64,000 nucleotides of DNA from Paraburkholderia nodosa DSM 21604 (lineage in GTDB: Bacteria > Pseudomonadota > Gammaproteobacteria > Burkholderiales > Burkholderiaceae), in contig NZ_JAFA01000028.1 of the NCBI RefSeq assembly GCF_000519185.1, forward strand, positions 31,919 through 95,918. The letters run 5' to 3'. Numbering within the stretch: position 1 is the first letter of the stretch; each line of letters begins with the position of its first letter. Positions 17,528-25,967 of this stretch are shown one piece after another. The notes beneath the pieces are model-generated. The model did not search any database. It saw nothing but the letters and a program-made list of their open reading frames with translations, and was not told where the DNA came from. A program made the position numbers and the translations under genes.

Positions 17528-17797
17528 TCAAGCCTGCGCTGCCGCCTCATCCGCTTTGTCGCGTTCGAGCAGGGGATAGGCGAGCGCGCAAATGTGCGAC
17601 TGGATGCGCAAGAGATCGCGCAGCACGTCGAGATGCAGCGAACTCGACGCCATGCTGTCCGGCTGTCCGTCGCGCAGCCGTTCGAGGTGACGTTCGCGCG
17701 CCGATCGCTCGAGCCGCCTCAGCGCCTGCTTGTCGGCGATGAGCTGCGCCGCGGTCTGCGGCCGCCCCGACACGAGCAGGGCCTGAGCGCGGTGAAA
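17528..17797 (-). pseudogene. C-terminal remnant of a Na/Pi cotransporter family protein (PhoU-like domain)
   Basis: The last ~90 residues of a minus-strand frame read like the C-terminal PhoU-like helices of Na+/phosphate cotransporter II proteins: ALRRLERSARERHLERL, then SSSLHLDVLRDLLRIQSH and AYPLLE. Upstream of about 17797 the resemblance stops and no membrane domain is encoded. The gene has therefore lost its whole transporter part. The boundary is set by eye and is uncertain by perhaps 20 bp. Confidence 0.6.
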
Positions 17798-17819
17798 GCT
17801 GCCGGTCACCGAGCCATGC

Positions 17820-18103
17820 AGCATGCGCAGCAGCAACTGCTCGAAGCGGAACTGGTGCGCAAGGGCCTGCAAGTGCGTCCCGTGCTGTACGTGGAAGGCC
17901 GCGAAGCATTGCAAACCGCGATTACGCAGGGCGTTGGCGTGGGTGTCATCGCGCGGACGGAGTTCGGTGGCTCGCCGGGCGTCCGCGCGATCGCGCTCGC
18001 CGACTGCCAGGTTCGCATGGTCGAGTCGCTGGCGCGGCTCGCGGACCGCCCGGCGTCGAACCTCCTCGATGCACTTTTTAGTACCGACCCCGTATCGCCC
18101 TGA
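17820..18103 (+). pseudogene. C-terminal remnant of a LysR-family regulator
   Basis: From about 17820 a plus-strand frame encodes QQLLEAELVRKGLQVRPVL, then GREALQTAITQGVGVGVIA and LADCQVRMVESLARLADR, ending at a TGA at 18101-18103. This resembles the last ~90 residues of LysR regulators associated with aminoethylphosphonate catabolism. No HTH or upstream effector domain exists, since the sequence before 17820 belongs to the cotransporter remnant on the other strand. It looks like a deletion scar. Confidence 0.6.
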
Positions 18104-18223
18104 CTTCGGGCTCGATCGTTGCTGCCCCCTGCCAAGGGTGCGCCAGGCGATCGAACGGGCGCACCGGGGCGGGCAACAATCGGCTCATACGATACAGATG
18201 GCGTCTGTCATGAAACGCGAAGC

Positions 18224-18613
18224 ATGAAAGAACGAGCAACTATCGTGTGCTGGCAGCGAGGACGGATTCTCCTCGTCGAACGGGGGCGATCGAGATGGTC
18301 GCTGCCCGGCGGCACGATTCGGCGCGCAGAGTCGCCGGCGGACGCTGCTGTGCGTGAGCTCAACGAAGAAACGACGCTCGAGGGCTACGAGCTGGGCTAC
18401 CTGTTCCAGTTCGGCGGGCTCAACAAGCGGCACCACGTCTTTTTCTCCGTGCTGCACGACGACGCGAGACCTGCGCCGAGTAACGAGATTTTAAGGTGCC
18501 GATGGTTTCGTCCCCAGAAGATATCTACACTGATCACCAGCGTGCCGACACGGGAAATCGTCAATCTCCTGTTCGCTCATGAAGTGAAGCAAGCCCCTCT
18601 CGTCCGCGCGTAA
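18224..18613 (+). CDS. Nudix hydrolase
   Basis: A 129-residue Nudix-fold protein. The Nudix box starts at about residue 30: G-x5-E (GTIRRAE), then x7-REL-x-EE. The usual Gly after EE is replaced (EETTL rather than EExGL). I took the ATG at 18224; an in-frame upstream ATG would add 35 unlike residues. Family members cleave nucleoside diphosphates linked to another moiety. The substrate is unknown. It stands alone between the remnants and the molybdoenzyme operon. Confidence 0.75.
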   Translation: MKERATIVCWQRGRILLVERGRSRWSLPGGTIRRAESPADAAVRELNEETTLEGYELGYLFQFGGLNKRHHVFFSVLHDDARPAPSNEILRCRWFRPQKISTLITSVPTREIVNLLFAHEVKQAPLVRA

Positions 18614-18722
18614 AGCGCTCTGCCGCCGAGCGGCCTCGCTCCCCGCAGCCCCGTCCAGTCCCGAATCCAGACGTCAAGCCACGCGCGCCGCCCGCAACTA
18701 TCGGGCGGGCTGATGAATGAGA

Positions 18723-18735
18723 TCGCAAATTGCGA
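18723..18735. promoter_or_regulatory. palindrome upstream of the molybdoenzyme operon
   Basis: TCGCAA-A-TTGCGA is a perfect 6+1+6 palindrome about 87 bp before the soeA-like start, in a locally A/T-rich stretch. It is a candidate operator. Confidence 0.35.
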
Positions 18736-18821
18736 GTTTTTCTATTGGCCGCACATTTATACGATATTCATTGTCGGCACAGCGTTTGTGCAGCCCCACC
18801 GCAAGCGTATCTGGAGGAGCG

Positions 18822-21758
18822 ATGGAACATCAGCCCCGCACGCAGAATGAGAAGCTCGAGGTCAAGACCACGACGTGCTACATGTGCGCGTGCCGCTGTG
18901 GCATACGCGTGCATCTTCGCGACGGCGAGGTTCGTTATATCGACGGCAATCCCGACCATCCGCTTAATCAGGGTGTGATCTGCGCCAAAGGCTCGTCGGG
19001 CATCATGAAGCAGTATTCGCCGGCGCGCCTCACGCAGCCTCTGCTGCGCAAACCGGACGCCCTGCGCGGCACCGCCCAGTTCGAGCCCATCTCCTGGGAA
19101 GCCGCGTTCGACATGCTGGAAAAGCGCCTCGCGCATTTGCGCGCGACCGACCCGAGGCAATTCGCGCTCTTCACGGGCCGCGACCAGATGCAGGCGCTGA
19201 CGGGTTTGTTCGCCAAACAGTTCGGCACCCCAAACTATGCGGCGCACGGCGGCTTCTGCTCGGCGAACATGGCGGCCGGCATGATCTATACGATGGGCGG
19301 CTCGTTCTGGGAATTCGGTGGACCGGACCTCGACCGCGCCCGGCTGTTCTTCATGATCGGCACGGCAGAGGACCATCACTCGAATCCGCTGAAGATTGCG
19401 ATTTCGAAATTCAAGCGCGCGGGCGGCCGCTTCATCGCCATCAATCCGATCCGCACGGGCTACGCGGCAATCGCCGATGAGTGGGTGCCGATCCGTCCCG
19501 GCACGGATGGCGCGCTGTTCATGGCGCTCATGCGTGAACTGATCGAACAGAATGCGTACGACCGCGAGTTCGTCGAGCGCTATACGAATGCCGGCGAACT
19601 GCTCGATATGCGCGCCGACAGCGATACGTACGGCCTGTTCGTGCAGGACCCCGCAGTGGAAGCGCGCAATCGGCTCTTTCCGCAGAACCACCTGTGGTGG
19701 GACGCCGCGAGCCAGCGCGAAGTGCCGCATCACGCGCCGGGCGTGCGCCCCGCGCTGGAAGGGCGCTATACGCTCGCGGACGGCACGGCCGTCGCGCCGT
19801 CGTTCGAGTTGCTGCGTGAGCAGGTTGCCGACTGCACGCCCGAGTGGGCGGCGGAGATCACCGGCATTCCCGCAGCCACGATCCGCCGGCTGGCCCAGGA
19901 AATGGCCGATGTCGCGCGCGATCAGAAGGTCACGTTGCCGATTCAGTGGACCGACGCCTGGGGCGAGACTCACGAATCCGTGACGGGCGCGCCCATTGCC
20001 TTTCACGCCATGCGCGGGCTCGCCGCTCACTCGAACGGCTTTCAGTCGATACGCGGGCTCGCCGTGCTGATGTCGCTGCTCGGCACCATCGACCGGCCCG
20101 GCGGTTTCCGGCACAAGTCGCCGTATCCGCGCGCCGTGCCGCCCTCGGCGAAGCCGCCCAACAGCCCGGACGACGTGAAGCCGAACACGCCGCTCGCGAA
20201 CGGTCCGCTGGGCTGGCCCGCCGCGCCGGAAGATCTGTTTATCGACGCCAAGGGCGAGCCCGTGCGCATCGACAAGGCGTTTTCGTGGGAGTACCCGCTC
20301 GCCGTGCACGGTTTGATGCATAGCGTCATTACGAACGCGTGGCGCGGCGATCCGTATCCCATCGATACGCTGTTGATCTTCATGGCCAACATGGCGTGGA
20401 ATTCGTCGATGAACACCATGGAAGTCCGCAAGATGCTCGCCGACAAGCACGAGAACGGCGAGTACAAGATTCCGTTCATCGTGGTGTGCGATGCGTTCCA
20501 GTCGGAGATGACGGCATTCGCCGACCTGATTCTGCCCGACACGACCTACCTCGAACGCCACGACGCGATGTCGATGCTAGATCGGCCCATTTCCGAATTC
20601 GACGGTCCGGTAGATTCCGTGCGCGTGCCCGTCGTCCCGCCGACGGGCGAATGCAAGCCGTTCCAGGAAGTACTCGTCGAGCTGGCGAGCCGCCTGAAAC
20701 TGCCGGCGTTCACGACGCCCGAAGGCACGCGCAAATACCGCGACTATCCGGACTTCATCATCAATCACCAGACGGCGCCGGGCTCGGGCGTGGGCTTCCT
20801 GATCGGCTGGCGCGGCAAGGACGGCGACAAGGCGCTGGTTGGCGAACCGAACCCGCGGCAGTGGGAGGAGTACGCGAAGCACAACTGCGTCTACCACTAC
20901 ACGCTGCCCGAGTCGCTGCAGTACATGCGCAACTGCAACGGGCCTTATCTGGACTTCGCCGTCGAAAAGGGCTTCCGCAAGTTCAACGAGCCGATCGTCA
21001 TCGCGCTTTACTCGGACGTGATGCAGAAGTTCCGGCTCGCCGCGCAGGGCAAGACGAAGGGCCGGCAGCCTCCCGAGCATTTGCGCGCGCGCATCGAACG
21101 GTACTTCGATCCGCTGCCGTTCTGGCACCCGCCGCTCGAACACGATACGACCGATCACGCGCAGTATCCGCTCGCGGCCGTCACCCAGCGTCCCATGGCG
21201 ATGTACCACTCGTGGGACTCGCAGAACGCCTGGCTGCGGCAGATTCATGGCGAGAACTATCTGTACATGAATCCGCGCACGGCGGCGGCGCAGGGCATCG
21301 AGGACGGCGGCTGGATCTACGTCGAATCGCAATGGGGCAAGGTGCGGTGCCTCGCGCGCTACAGCGAAGCGGTCGAGCCGGGCACGGTCTGGACGTGGAA
21401 CGCCATCGGCAAGTCGGCGGGCGCGTGGAATCTCGGACCCGAGGCCAACGAGTCGCAGCGCGGCTTCCTGCTGAACCACCTGATCGCGGACGAAATTCCC
21501 GTCAAGCACGCCGGTCACACGCGCACGTCGAACTCCGATCCGGTCACGGGGCAAGCCGCGTGGTACGACGTGCGCGTGCGCATCTATCCGGCAGAGGCTC
21601 ACGCCGACCACACGCTGCCGCAGTTCGCCCCCATGCCGGCGCTGCCCGGCTCCGTCGGCTCGGGGGCAGGGGGCATCATCCATCGCGTCGTGCAGACGTA
21701 TTTCGCCGGGCGCGGCGAGTTTGCCGCGCGTCTTGCGAAGGCCGCGCAACGCAAGTGA
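18822..21758 (+). CDS. soeA: molybdopterin oxidoreductase catalytic subunit, probable SoeA-type sulfite dehydrogenase
   Basis: This 978-residue protein belongs to the DMSO reductase superfamily. Four Cys near the N-terminus (C19, C22, C26, C54; CYMCACRC and VICAKG) bind a [4Fe-4S] cluster, and GGFCSANMAAG around residue 146 may carry the Mo ligand. There is no Tat leader, so the enzyme should face the cytoplasm, as described for SoeABC and unlike periplasmic SorAB. GGAGGAG at 18812-18818 sets the start. The operon soeA-soeB-soeC converges on sauR, and the sulfonate genes nearby release sulfite, which this enzyme would oxidise to sulfate. A formate or thiosulfate/polysulfide oxidoreductase is the alternative. 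Confidence 0.75.
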   Translation: MEHQPRTQNEKLEVKTTTCYMCACRCGIRVHLRDGEVRYIDGNPDHPLNQGVICAKGSSGIMKQYSPARLTQPLLRKPDALRGTAQFEPISWEAAFDMLEKRLAHLRATDPRQFALFTGRDQMQALTGLFAKQFGTPNYAAHGGFCSANMAAGMIYTMGGSFWEFGGPDLDRARLFFMIGTAEDHHSNPLKIAISKFKRAGGRFIAINPIRTGYAAIADEWVPIRPGTDGALFMALMRELIEQNAYDREFVERYTNAGELLDMRADSDTYGLFVQDPAVEARNRLFPQNHLWWDAASQREVPHHAPGVRPALEGRYTLADGTAVAPSFELLREQVADCTPEWAAEITGIPAATIRRLAQEMADVARDQKVTLPIQWTDAWGETHESVTGAPIAFHAMRGLAAHSNGFQSIRGLAVLMSLLGTIDRPGGFRHKSPYPRAVPPSAKPPNSPDDVKPNTPLANGPLGWPAAPEDLFIDAKGEPVRIDKAFSWEYPLAVHGLMHSVITNAWRGDPYPIDTLLIFMANMAWNSSMNTMEVRKMLADKHENGEYKIPFIVVCDAFQSEMTAFADLILPDTTYLERHDAMSMLDRPISEFDGPVDSVRVPVVPPTGECKPFQEVLVELASRLKLPAFTTPEGTRKYRDYPDFIINHQTAPGSGVGFLIGWRGKDGDKALVGEPNPRQWEEYAKHNCVYHYTLPESLQYMRNCNGPYLDFAVEKGFRKFNEPIVIALYSDVMQKFRLAAQGKTKGRQPPEHLRARIERYFDPLPFWHPPLEHDTTDHAQYPLAAVTQRPMAMYHSWDSQNAWLRQIHGENYLYMNPRTAAAQGIEDGGWIYVESQWGKVRCLARYSEAVEPGTVWTWNAIGKSAGAWNLGPEANESQRGFLLNHLIADEIPVKHAGHTRTSNSDPVTGQAAWYDVRVRIYPAEAHADHTLPQFAPMPALPGSVGSGAGGIIHRVVQTYFAGRGEFAARLAKAAQRK

Positions 21759-21773
21759 AACGGAGAGCATGCG

Positions 21774-22508
21774 ATGACACAGATGGCGCTGGTGATCGAT
21801 CTGAACGTCTGCGTGGGCTGCCACGCTTGCGTGACGAGCTGCAAGGAATGGAACACGTCGGGCGAGGCGGGCAGTCTCGCCGACTTTCGCCCGTATGACG
21901 CCGATCCATCGGGCACGTTCTTCAACCGGGTGCAGACGTTCGAAGCCGGCGAGTTTCCGCTTGCCGACACCATTCATTTCCCCAAGTCCTGCCTGCACTG
22001 CGAGGACCCGCCGTGCGTGCCGGTCTGTCCGACCGGGGCAAGCTACAAGCGCAAGGAAGACGGCCTCGTGCTGGTCGACTACGACCGCTGCATCGGCTGC
22101 AAGTACTGCGCGTGGGCCTGCCCCTACGGCGCGCGGGAAATCGACGAAGCGCGCAAGGAAATGACCAAGTGCACGCTGTGTTCCGACCGCATCTACAACG
22201 AAGCGCTGCCGGAGCGCGACCGCAAGCCCGCGTGCGTGCTGGCGTGCCCGACCTCGGCGCGCCTCTTTGGCGACATTCACGATCCCGAGTCGGTCGTGTC
22301 GAAGGCGATCCGCGAACGCGGCGGCTATCAGCTGATGCCCGAGTGGGGAACCCGGCCGTCGAATCACTATTTACCGCGCCAACCGGTGACGTCCTGCAGC
22401 AGCGGCTCGTGTTCGTGCAAGACATCGGGCGCGGGAGACACCGATACGCTGGAAACGCAGGCCGAACACGGCGCGCTGAATCTCGCGTCAATCGCAACGC
22501 GCGTGTGA
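21774..22508 (+). CDS. soeB: four-cluster ferredoxin subunit (SoeB/DmsB-like)
   Basis: This 244-residue electron-transfer subunit has sixteen Cys in four groups: C13-C16-C19-C23, C73-C76-C81-C85, C106-C109-C112-C116 and C133-C136-C154-C158. That is enough for four [4Fe-4S] clusters, as in DmsB. A Cys/Ser-rich tail (CSSGSCSCK) follows. It starts 15 bp after soeA and would pass electrons from the Mo site to the membrane subunit. Confidence 0.82.
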   Translation: MTQMALVIDLNVCVGCHACVTSCKEWNTSGEAGSLADFRPYDADPSGTFFNRVQTFEAGEFPLADTIHFPKSCLHCEDPPCVPVCPTGASYKRKEDGLVLVDYDRCIGCKYCAWACPYGAREIDEARKEMTKCTLCSDRIYNEALPERDRKPACVLACPTSARLFGDIHDPESVVSKAIRERGGYQLMPEWGTRPSNHYLPRQPVTSCSSGSCSCKTSGAGDTDTLETQAEHGALNLASIATRV

Positions 22509-22562
22509 GCTCGTCTGCGCGTGCTCGCATGGCGCGCGCCGAATCGAAGAGTGGAGAACGGT

Positions 22563-23516
22563 ATGAATCCGGCATTTTCAGTGGTGTTTCTCACGACGCT
22601 GAGCGGTGCGGGCCAGGGGCTGCTGATCGCGCTCGTCGGCGTGGAGCTGGCGCAACGGCTTGGCTTCGGCGATGTGGCGGCGGTTCCGGCGATGTTCTAT
22701 GTCGTCGGTACGGCGCTTTCGTGCGCACTGGGCGCATTGGGGCTCGTTGCGTCGTTCTTTCATCTCGGCCATCCCGAGCGGGCATGGCGGGCCATTGCGA
22801 TGTGGCGCACCTCGTGGCTGTCGCGCGAATGCCTTTGTCTTCCCGCGTTTCTGGCCTGCACGTTCGCCTACGGTCTCGCGCACCTGCTAGGGGCCTCGTA
22901 TTCCCTGGCAATAGGGGGCGTGGCTGTCGTTGCGAGCCTGCTGCTGTTCGTGTGCACCGCGATGATCTACGCGTGCCTGCGCTTTCTCCAGGAATGGGCG
23001 ACGCCGCTCACGCTGGTCAATTTCGTATTGCTCGGCTGCGCGTCCGGCTTCACGCTCGCGACCGCGTGCGCCGCGAGATTCGCACCGGCCATGGCGGTGC
23101 CGCTTGCAGTCTGCGCATGCGTGTTGACGCTGGCGGGCTGCGCGTCGCGCACGGCCTCGCTTGTCCGCAATGCGCGCCTGCGCCCGAAATCGACCGTGCA
23201 AAGCGCGACCGGGATTCGCGCGGAACGCGTCGAGCAGAAGTCGCGCGGGTTTACGGCGGGCGCCTTCAATCTGCGCGAGTTCTTTCACGGCAAGACACCC
23301 CGCGCGCTCAGACGCATCAAGTGGACGTTCCTGATCGCGGCGTTCCTCGCTCCCTTCTGCCTCGTGGCGATCGGCGGCGGCATCCGATCCGTTGGGCTAT
23401 CGTTCGCGGTGTTTTGCGTGGCGGCGGTGATCCAGTACGCGGGCCTGGTGGCGGAGCGCTGGTTTTTCTTTGCTGAAGCGCGGCATCCGCAGAATCTCTA
23501 CTATCAGCGTTCGTAA
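22563..23516 (+). CDS. soeC: DmsC/NrfD-type membrane anchor subunit (SoeC-like)
   Basis: A 317-residue integral membrane protein with about eight hydrophobic segments. The FHLGHPERAWRA motif near residue 62 is characteristic of DMSO reductase anchor proteins. It lacks heme-type CxxCH motifs. The ATG at 22563 follows a GGAG site. It would anchor the SoeAB dimer and hand sulfite-derived electrons to the quinone pool. Another molybdoenzyme's anchor would look the same; the role depends on soeA. Confidence 0.78.
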   Translation: MNPAFSVVFLTTLSGAGQGLLIALVGVELAQRLGFGDVAAVPAMFYVVGTALSCALGALGLVASFFHLGHPERAWRAIAMWRTSWLSRECLCLPAFLACTFAYGLAHLLGASYSLAIGGVAVVASLLLFVCTAMIYACLRFLQEWATPLTLVNFVLLGCASGFTLATACAARFAPAMAVPLAVCACVLTLAGCASRTASLVRNARLRPKSTVQSATGIRAERVEQKSRGFTAGAFNLREFFHGKTPRALRRIKWTFLIAAFLAPFCLVAIGGGIRSVGLSFAVFCVAAVIQYAGLVAERWFFFAEARHPQNLYYQRS

Positions 23517-23536
23517 GTCGAGCGCTCCACGTCCCT

Positions 23537-24301
23537 TTACTCGCGGAACGTCTTCGCGGTTTCGGTTGCGGCATGCCTCAGGTCGGGCACGAAGGCGAGC
23601 AGGTCGTCGAGCGCGACGCGCCCGACAGGCGCTTGGACGGCGATCGCCGCGCACGCACGGTTGCGGTCCAGCATCACGGGAACGGCGATCGCGATCAAGC
23701 CCTGTAAATGCTCCTGATTGTTGATCGCGAGCTGCCGGCGGCGTGTCACCGCCAGCTCCTTGCGCAGCGCTTCGCGGTCGGTGATCGTTTGCTCCGAATG
23801 CGCGCGCAGTGGCAGCGTGTCGATCATGCGGTCGCGCCGCTCCTTGGGTAGAAAGCTCAGCAGCAGCTTGCCGCTTGCCGAGCAGTGCAGCGGCACGTGC
23901 GAGCCCGGCTGCAGGTGCATGCGCAGCGGCCATTCGGTCTCCACGCGGTCGACATAGACCACGTCATTGCCCGCGAGCATGGTGAGATTGCAGGTCTCGC
24001 CAATCTTTTCGACGAGCTGTTCGAGCAGCAGATGCCGCGCGGCCGCCGGCCCGGCATGCATCAGCACGTTCACCGCCATCATTCTCACGCGTGCCGAACA
24101 CTCGTACAGCTTGTCGTTGGCGCCGCGTGTGACGAGCCACGCGTCGGTGAGCTGGGTCAGGATGCGGTGCACCGTCTGCTTGGGCAAACCGAGCGCCTCC
24201 ACCAGATCCATCATCGCCAAAGGATGGCCCGCCTGGGCTAGCGTTTCCAGCACGCGGAACGCGCGGACCGCCGCCGCATTCGATTGGTTCGATGTGGACA
24301 C
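23537..24301 (-). CDS. sauR: IclR-family transcriptional regulator, probable SauR
   Basis: This 254-residue regulator has an N-terminal winged HTH (AFRVLETLAQAGHP..., with LGLPKQTVHRILTQL) and an IclR effector domain (ETCNLT, VPLHCSASGKLLLS). I chose the GTG at 24301 with its AGGAG site over a longer frame running through the divergent gene's coding strand. It is divergent from sauS, and a 16-bp inverted repeat lies between the genes. In Cupriavidus necator H16 the sulfoacetate genes sauSTU are controlled by an IclR-type SauR with this arrangement. Confidence 0.83.
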   Translation of the reverse strand: MSTSNQSNAAAVRAFRVLETLAQAGHPLAMMDLVEALGLPKQTVHRILTQLTDAWLVTRGANDKLYECSARVRMMAVNVLMHAGPAAARHLLLEQLVEKIGETCNLTMLAGNDVVYVDRVETEWPLRMHLQPGSHVPLHCSASGKLLLSFLPKERRDRMIDTLPLRAHSEQTITDREALRKELAVTRRRQLAINNQEHLQGLIAIAVPVMLDRNRACAAIAVQAPVGRVALDDLLAFVPDLRHAATETAKTFRE

Positions 24302-24368
24302 GCTTGTCTCCTGCGTCGGTTGCCTTGTGCGGTCGACGCTAGCTTTCCCGTCATTGTGCATCGCTCGG

Positions 24369-24406
24369 TGCGATTTTCGGGACTGGTGAAAGTCCCGAAA
24401 ATCGCA
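24369..24406. promoter_or_regulatory. 16-bp perfect inverted repeat, candidate SauR operator
   Basis: TGCGATTTTCGGGACT (24369-24384) is exactly complemented by 24391-24406 across a 6-nt spacer. It lies about 68 bp upstream of sauR and 113 bp upstream of sauS. Position and symmetry suit a dimeric IclR regulator controlling both divergent promoters. A hairpin in the sauR leader is the alternative. Confidence 0.55.
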
Positions 24407-24518
24407 TATTCCGCGGCTCCCTGGCCGTGTGTCACCGATTGTGCGGGAATCGGGACTCGCATTCACGCGCCGATGAATAGATTGGCAGTACAGCCAATTA
24501 TTTGATCGGAGCGCGCCG

Positions 24519-25967
24519 ATGAATGTGAGAGAGACCGTTGCCAATGCCGCCGGTGCGGGCAAACCCGAAGCGCCCGCGCCGCAGATCGCCGCGCTCGTGG
24601 CGCGTGCGCGTGCGGCGCAGCAAGCCTTCGAGTTCGCCGGGCAGGCAACCCTGGATACCGCTGCGGCGGCGGCCGCGTGGGCGATCATGGAGCCCGGCCG
24701 GAATCGCGAGCTTGCCGAACTGGCGGTGCGCGACACAGGGCTCGGAAACGCCGACGACAAGTTCCGCAAGAACTACCGCAAGACGCTCGGGCTGCTGCGC
24801 GACCTGCATGGGAAAAAGACCTGTGGCGTGATTGCGCGTGACGAGGCCACGGGCATCGTCGAAATCGCGCGCGCGGTCGGGGTGGTCGCGGCAATCACGC
24901 CCTCCACCAATCCGGCCGCGACGCCCGCCAACAAGATCATCAACGCGCTCAAATGCGGCAATGCGGTGATCGTCGCGCCCTCGCCGAAGGGTTATGGCGC
25001 GTGCGAGGCGCTCATCGGCTTCATCCATGCGCAGTTCGCCAAAGCGGGGCTGGACCCGGCGCTCGTGCAGATGCTGCCCGCGCCCGTGGACAAGACCGCA
25101 ACCGCCGCGCTGATGCGCGAAGCCGACCTCGTGGTCGCGACGGGCTCGCAGGCCAACGTGCGCATGGCCTACGCCAGTGGCACGCCGGCCTTCGGCGTGG
25201 GCGCCGGCAACGTGGCGTCGATCGTCACGCGCACGGCGAACCTTCGCGATGCGGCGCACAAGATCGCCGCGTCGAAGACCTTCGACTACGCGACGAGCTG
25301 CTCGTCGGAGAACAGCGTCGTGATCGACGAGGCAGTCTACGACGCGATGCTGCACGAACTCGCCGCCTGTGGCGGCGTGCTGCTCGACGCGCAGCAAAAG
25401 GCGCAATTGCAGGCGGCGATGTGGACCGACGGCAAGCTCTCGTCGCGTTGCACCGCAAAATCCGCGGTGCAGATCGCGCGCGCTGCCGGCCTCGAAGAGG
25501 TGGCGACGCACGAGAAGAGCGCGTTCCTGATGGTCGAGGAGAGCGGCTTCGGCGCGGCACATCCGTTTTCGGGCGAAAAGCTCGCGCCTGTGCTCACGGT
25601 CTACCGCGCGCGCGATTTCGGCGCAGCGGCGGATATCGTGCGCAGCCTCTACGCGTACATGGGCGCGGGTCACTCGGTCGGCCTGCACACTGAGGACCCG
25701 CACGAAGCCGTGACGCTGGGGTCGACGCTGCCGGTGGCGCGCGTGATCGTCAACCAGGCGCATTGTTTCGCGACGGGCGGCAACTTCGACAATGGCCTGC
25801 CGTTCTCGCTCTCGATGGGCTGCGGGACCTGGGGGCGCAACAACTTTTCGGACAATCTCGGCTTTCGGCAGTACCTGAACATCACGCGCGTGGCGTACCC
25901 GATTGCGGAGCACGTTCCCGAACTCGACACCTTGCTCGGCGACTATTTCCGGAGGTTCGGCCAATGA
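24519..25967 (+). CDS. sauS: CoA-acylating sulfoacetaldehyde dehydrogenase
   Basis: This 482-residue enzyme belongs to the acylating (CoA-dependent) aldehyde dehydrogenase branch, with a nucleophilic Cys at residue 261 in DYATSCSSENS and GAGNVASIV upstream. In sulfoacetate catabolism SauS reduces sulfoacetyl-CoA to sulfoacetaldehyde with NADPH. The neighbours support this: a divergent IclR regulator, an overlapping AMP-dependent acid-CoA ligase and an MFS carrier reproduce the C. necator sauRSTU order. Acetaldehyde- or succinate-semialdehyde-type acylating dehydrogenases are the alternatives by sequence alone. Confidence 0.85.
   Translation: MNVRETVANAAGAGKPEAPAPQIAALVARARAAQQAFEFAGQATLDTAAAAAAWAIMEPGRNRELAELAVRDTGLGNADDKFRKNYRKTLGLLRDLHGKKTCGVIARDEATGIVEIARAVGVVAAITPSTNPAATPANKIINALKCGNAVIVAPSPKGYGACEALIGFIHAQFAKAGLDPALVQMLPAPVDKTATAALMREADLVVATGSQANVRMAYASGTPAFGVGAGNVASIVTRTANLRDAAHKIAASKTFDYATSCSSENSVVIDEAVYDAMLHELAACGGVLLDAQQKAQLQAAMWTDGKLSSRCTAKSAVQIARAAGLEEVATHEKSAFLMVEESGFGAAHPFSGEKLAPVLTVYRARDFGAAADIVRSLYAYMGAGHSVGLHTEDPHEAVTLGSTLPVARVIVNQAHCFATGGNFDNGLPFSLSMGCGTWGRNNFSDNLGFRQYLNITRVAYPIAEHVPELDTLLGDYFRRFGQ

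Noticed and set aside
17495..17914. An intact small gene between the GcvA-like regulator and the Nudix gene
   Set aside because: Only the last part resembles a known family (the PhoU-like tail of a Na/Pi cotransporter). The rest is antisense to the LysR remnant, so a remnant is the better reading.
18768..20561. Minus-strand open frame inside soeA
   Set aside because: Antisense shadow of a gene with four intact cluster Cys and superfamily motifs.
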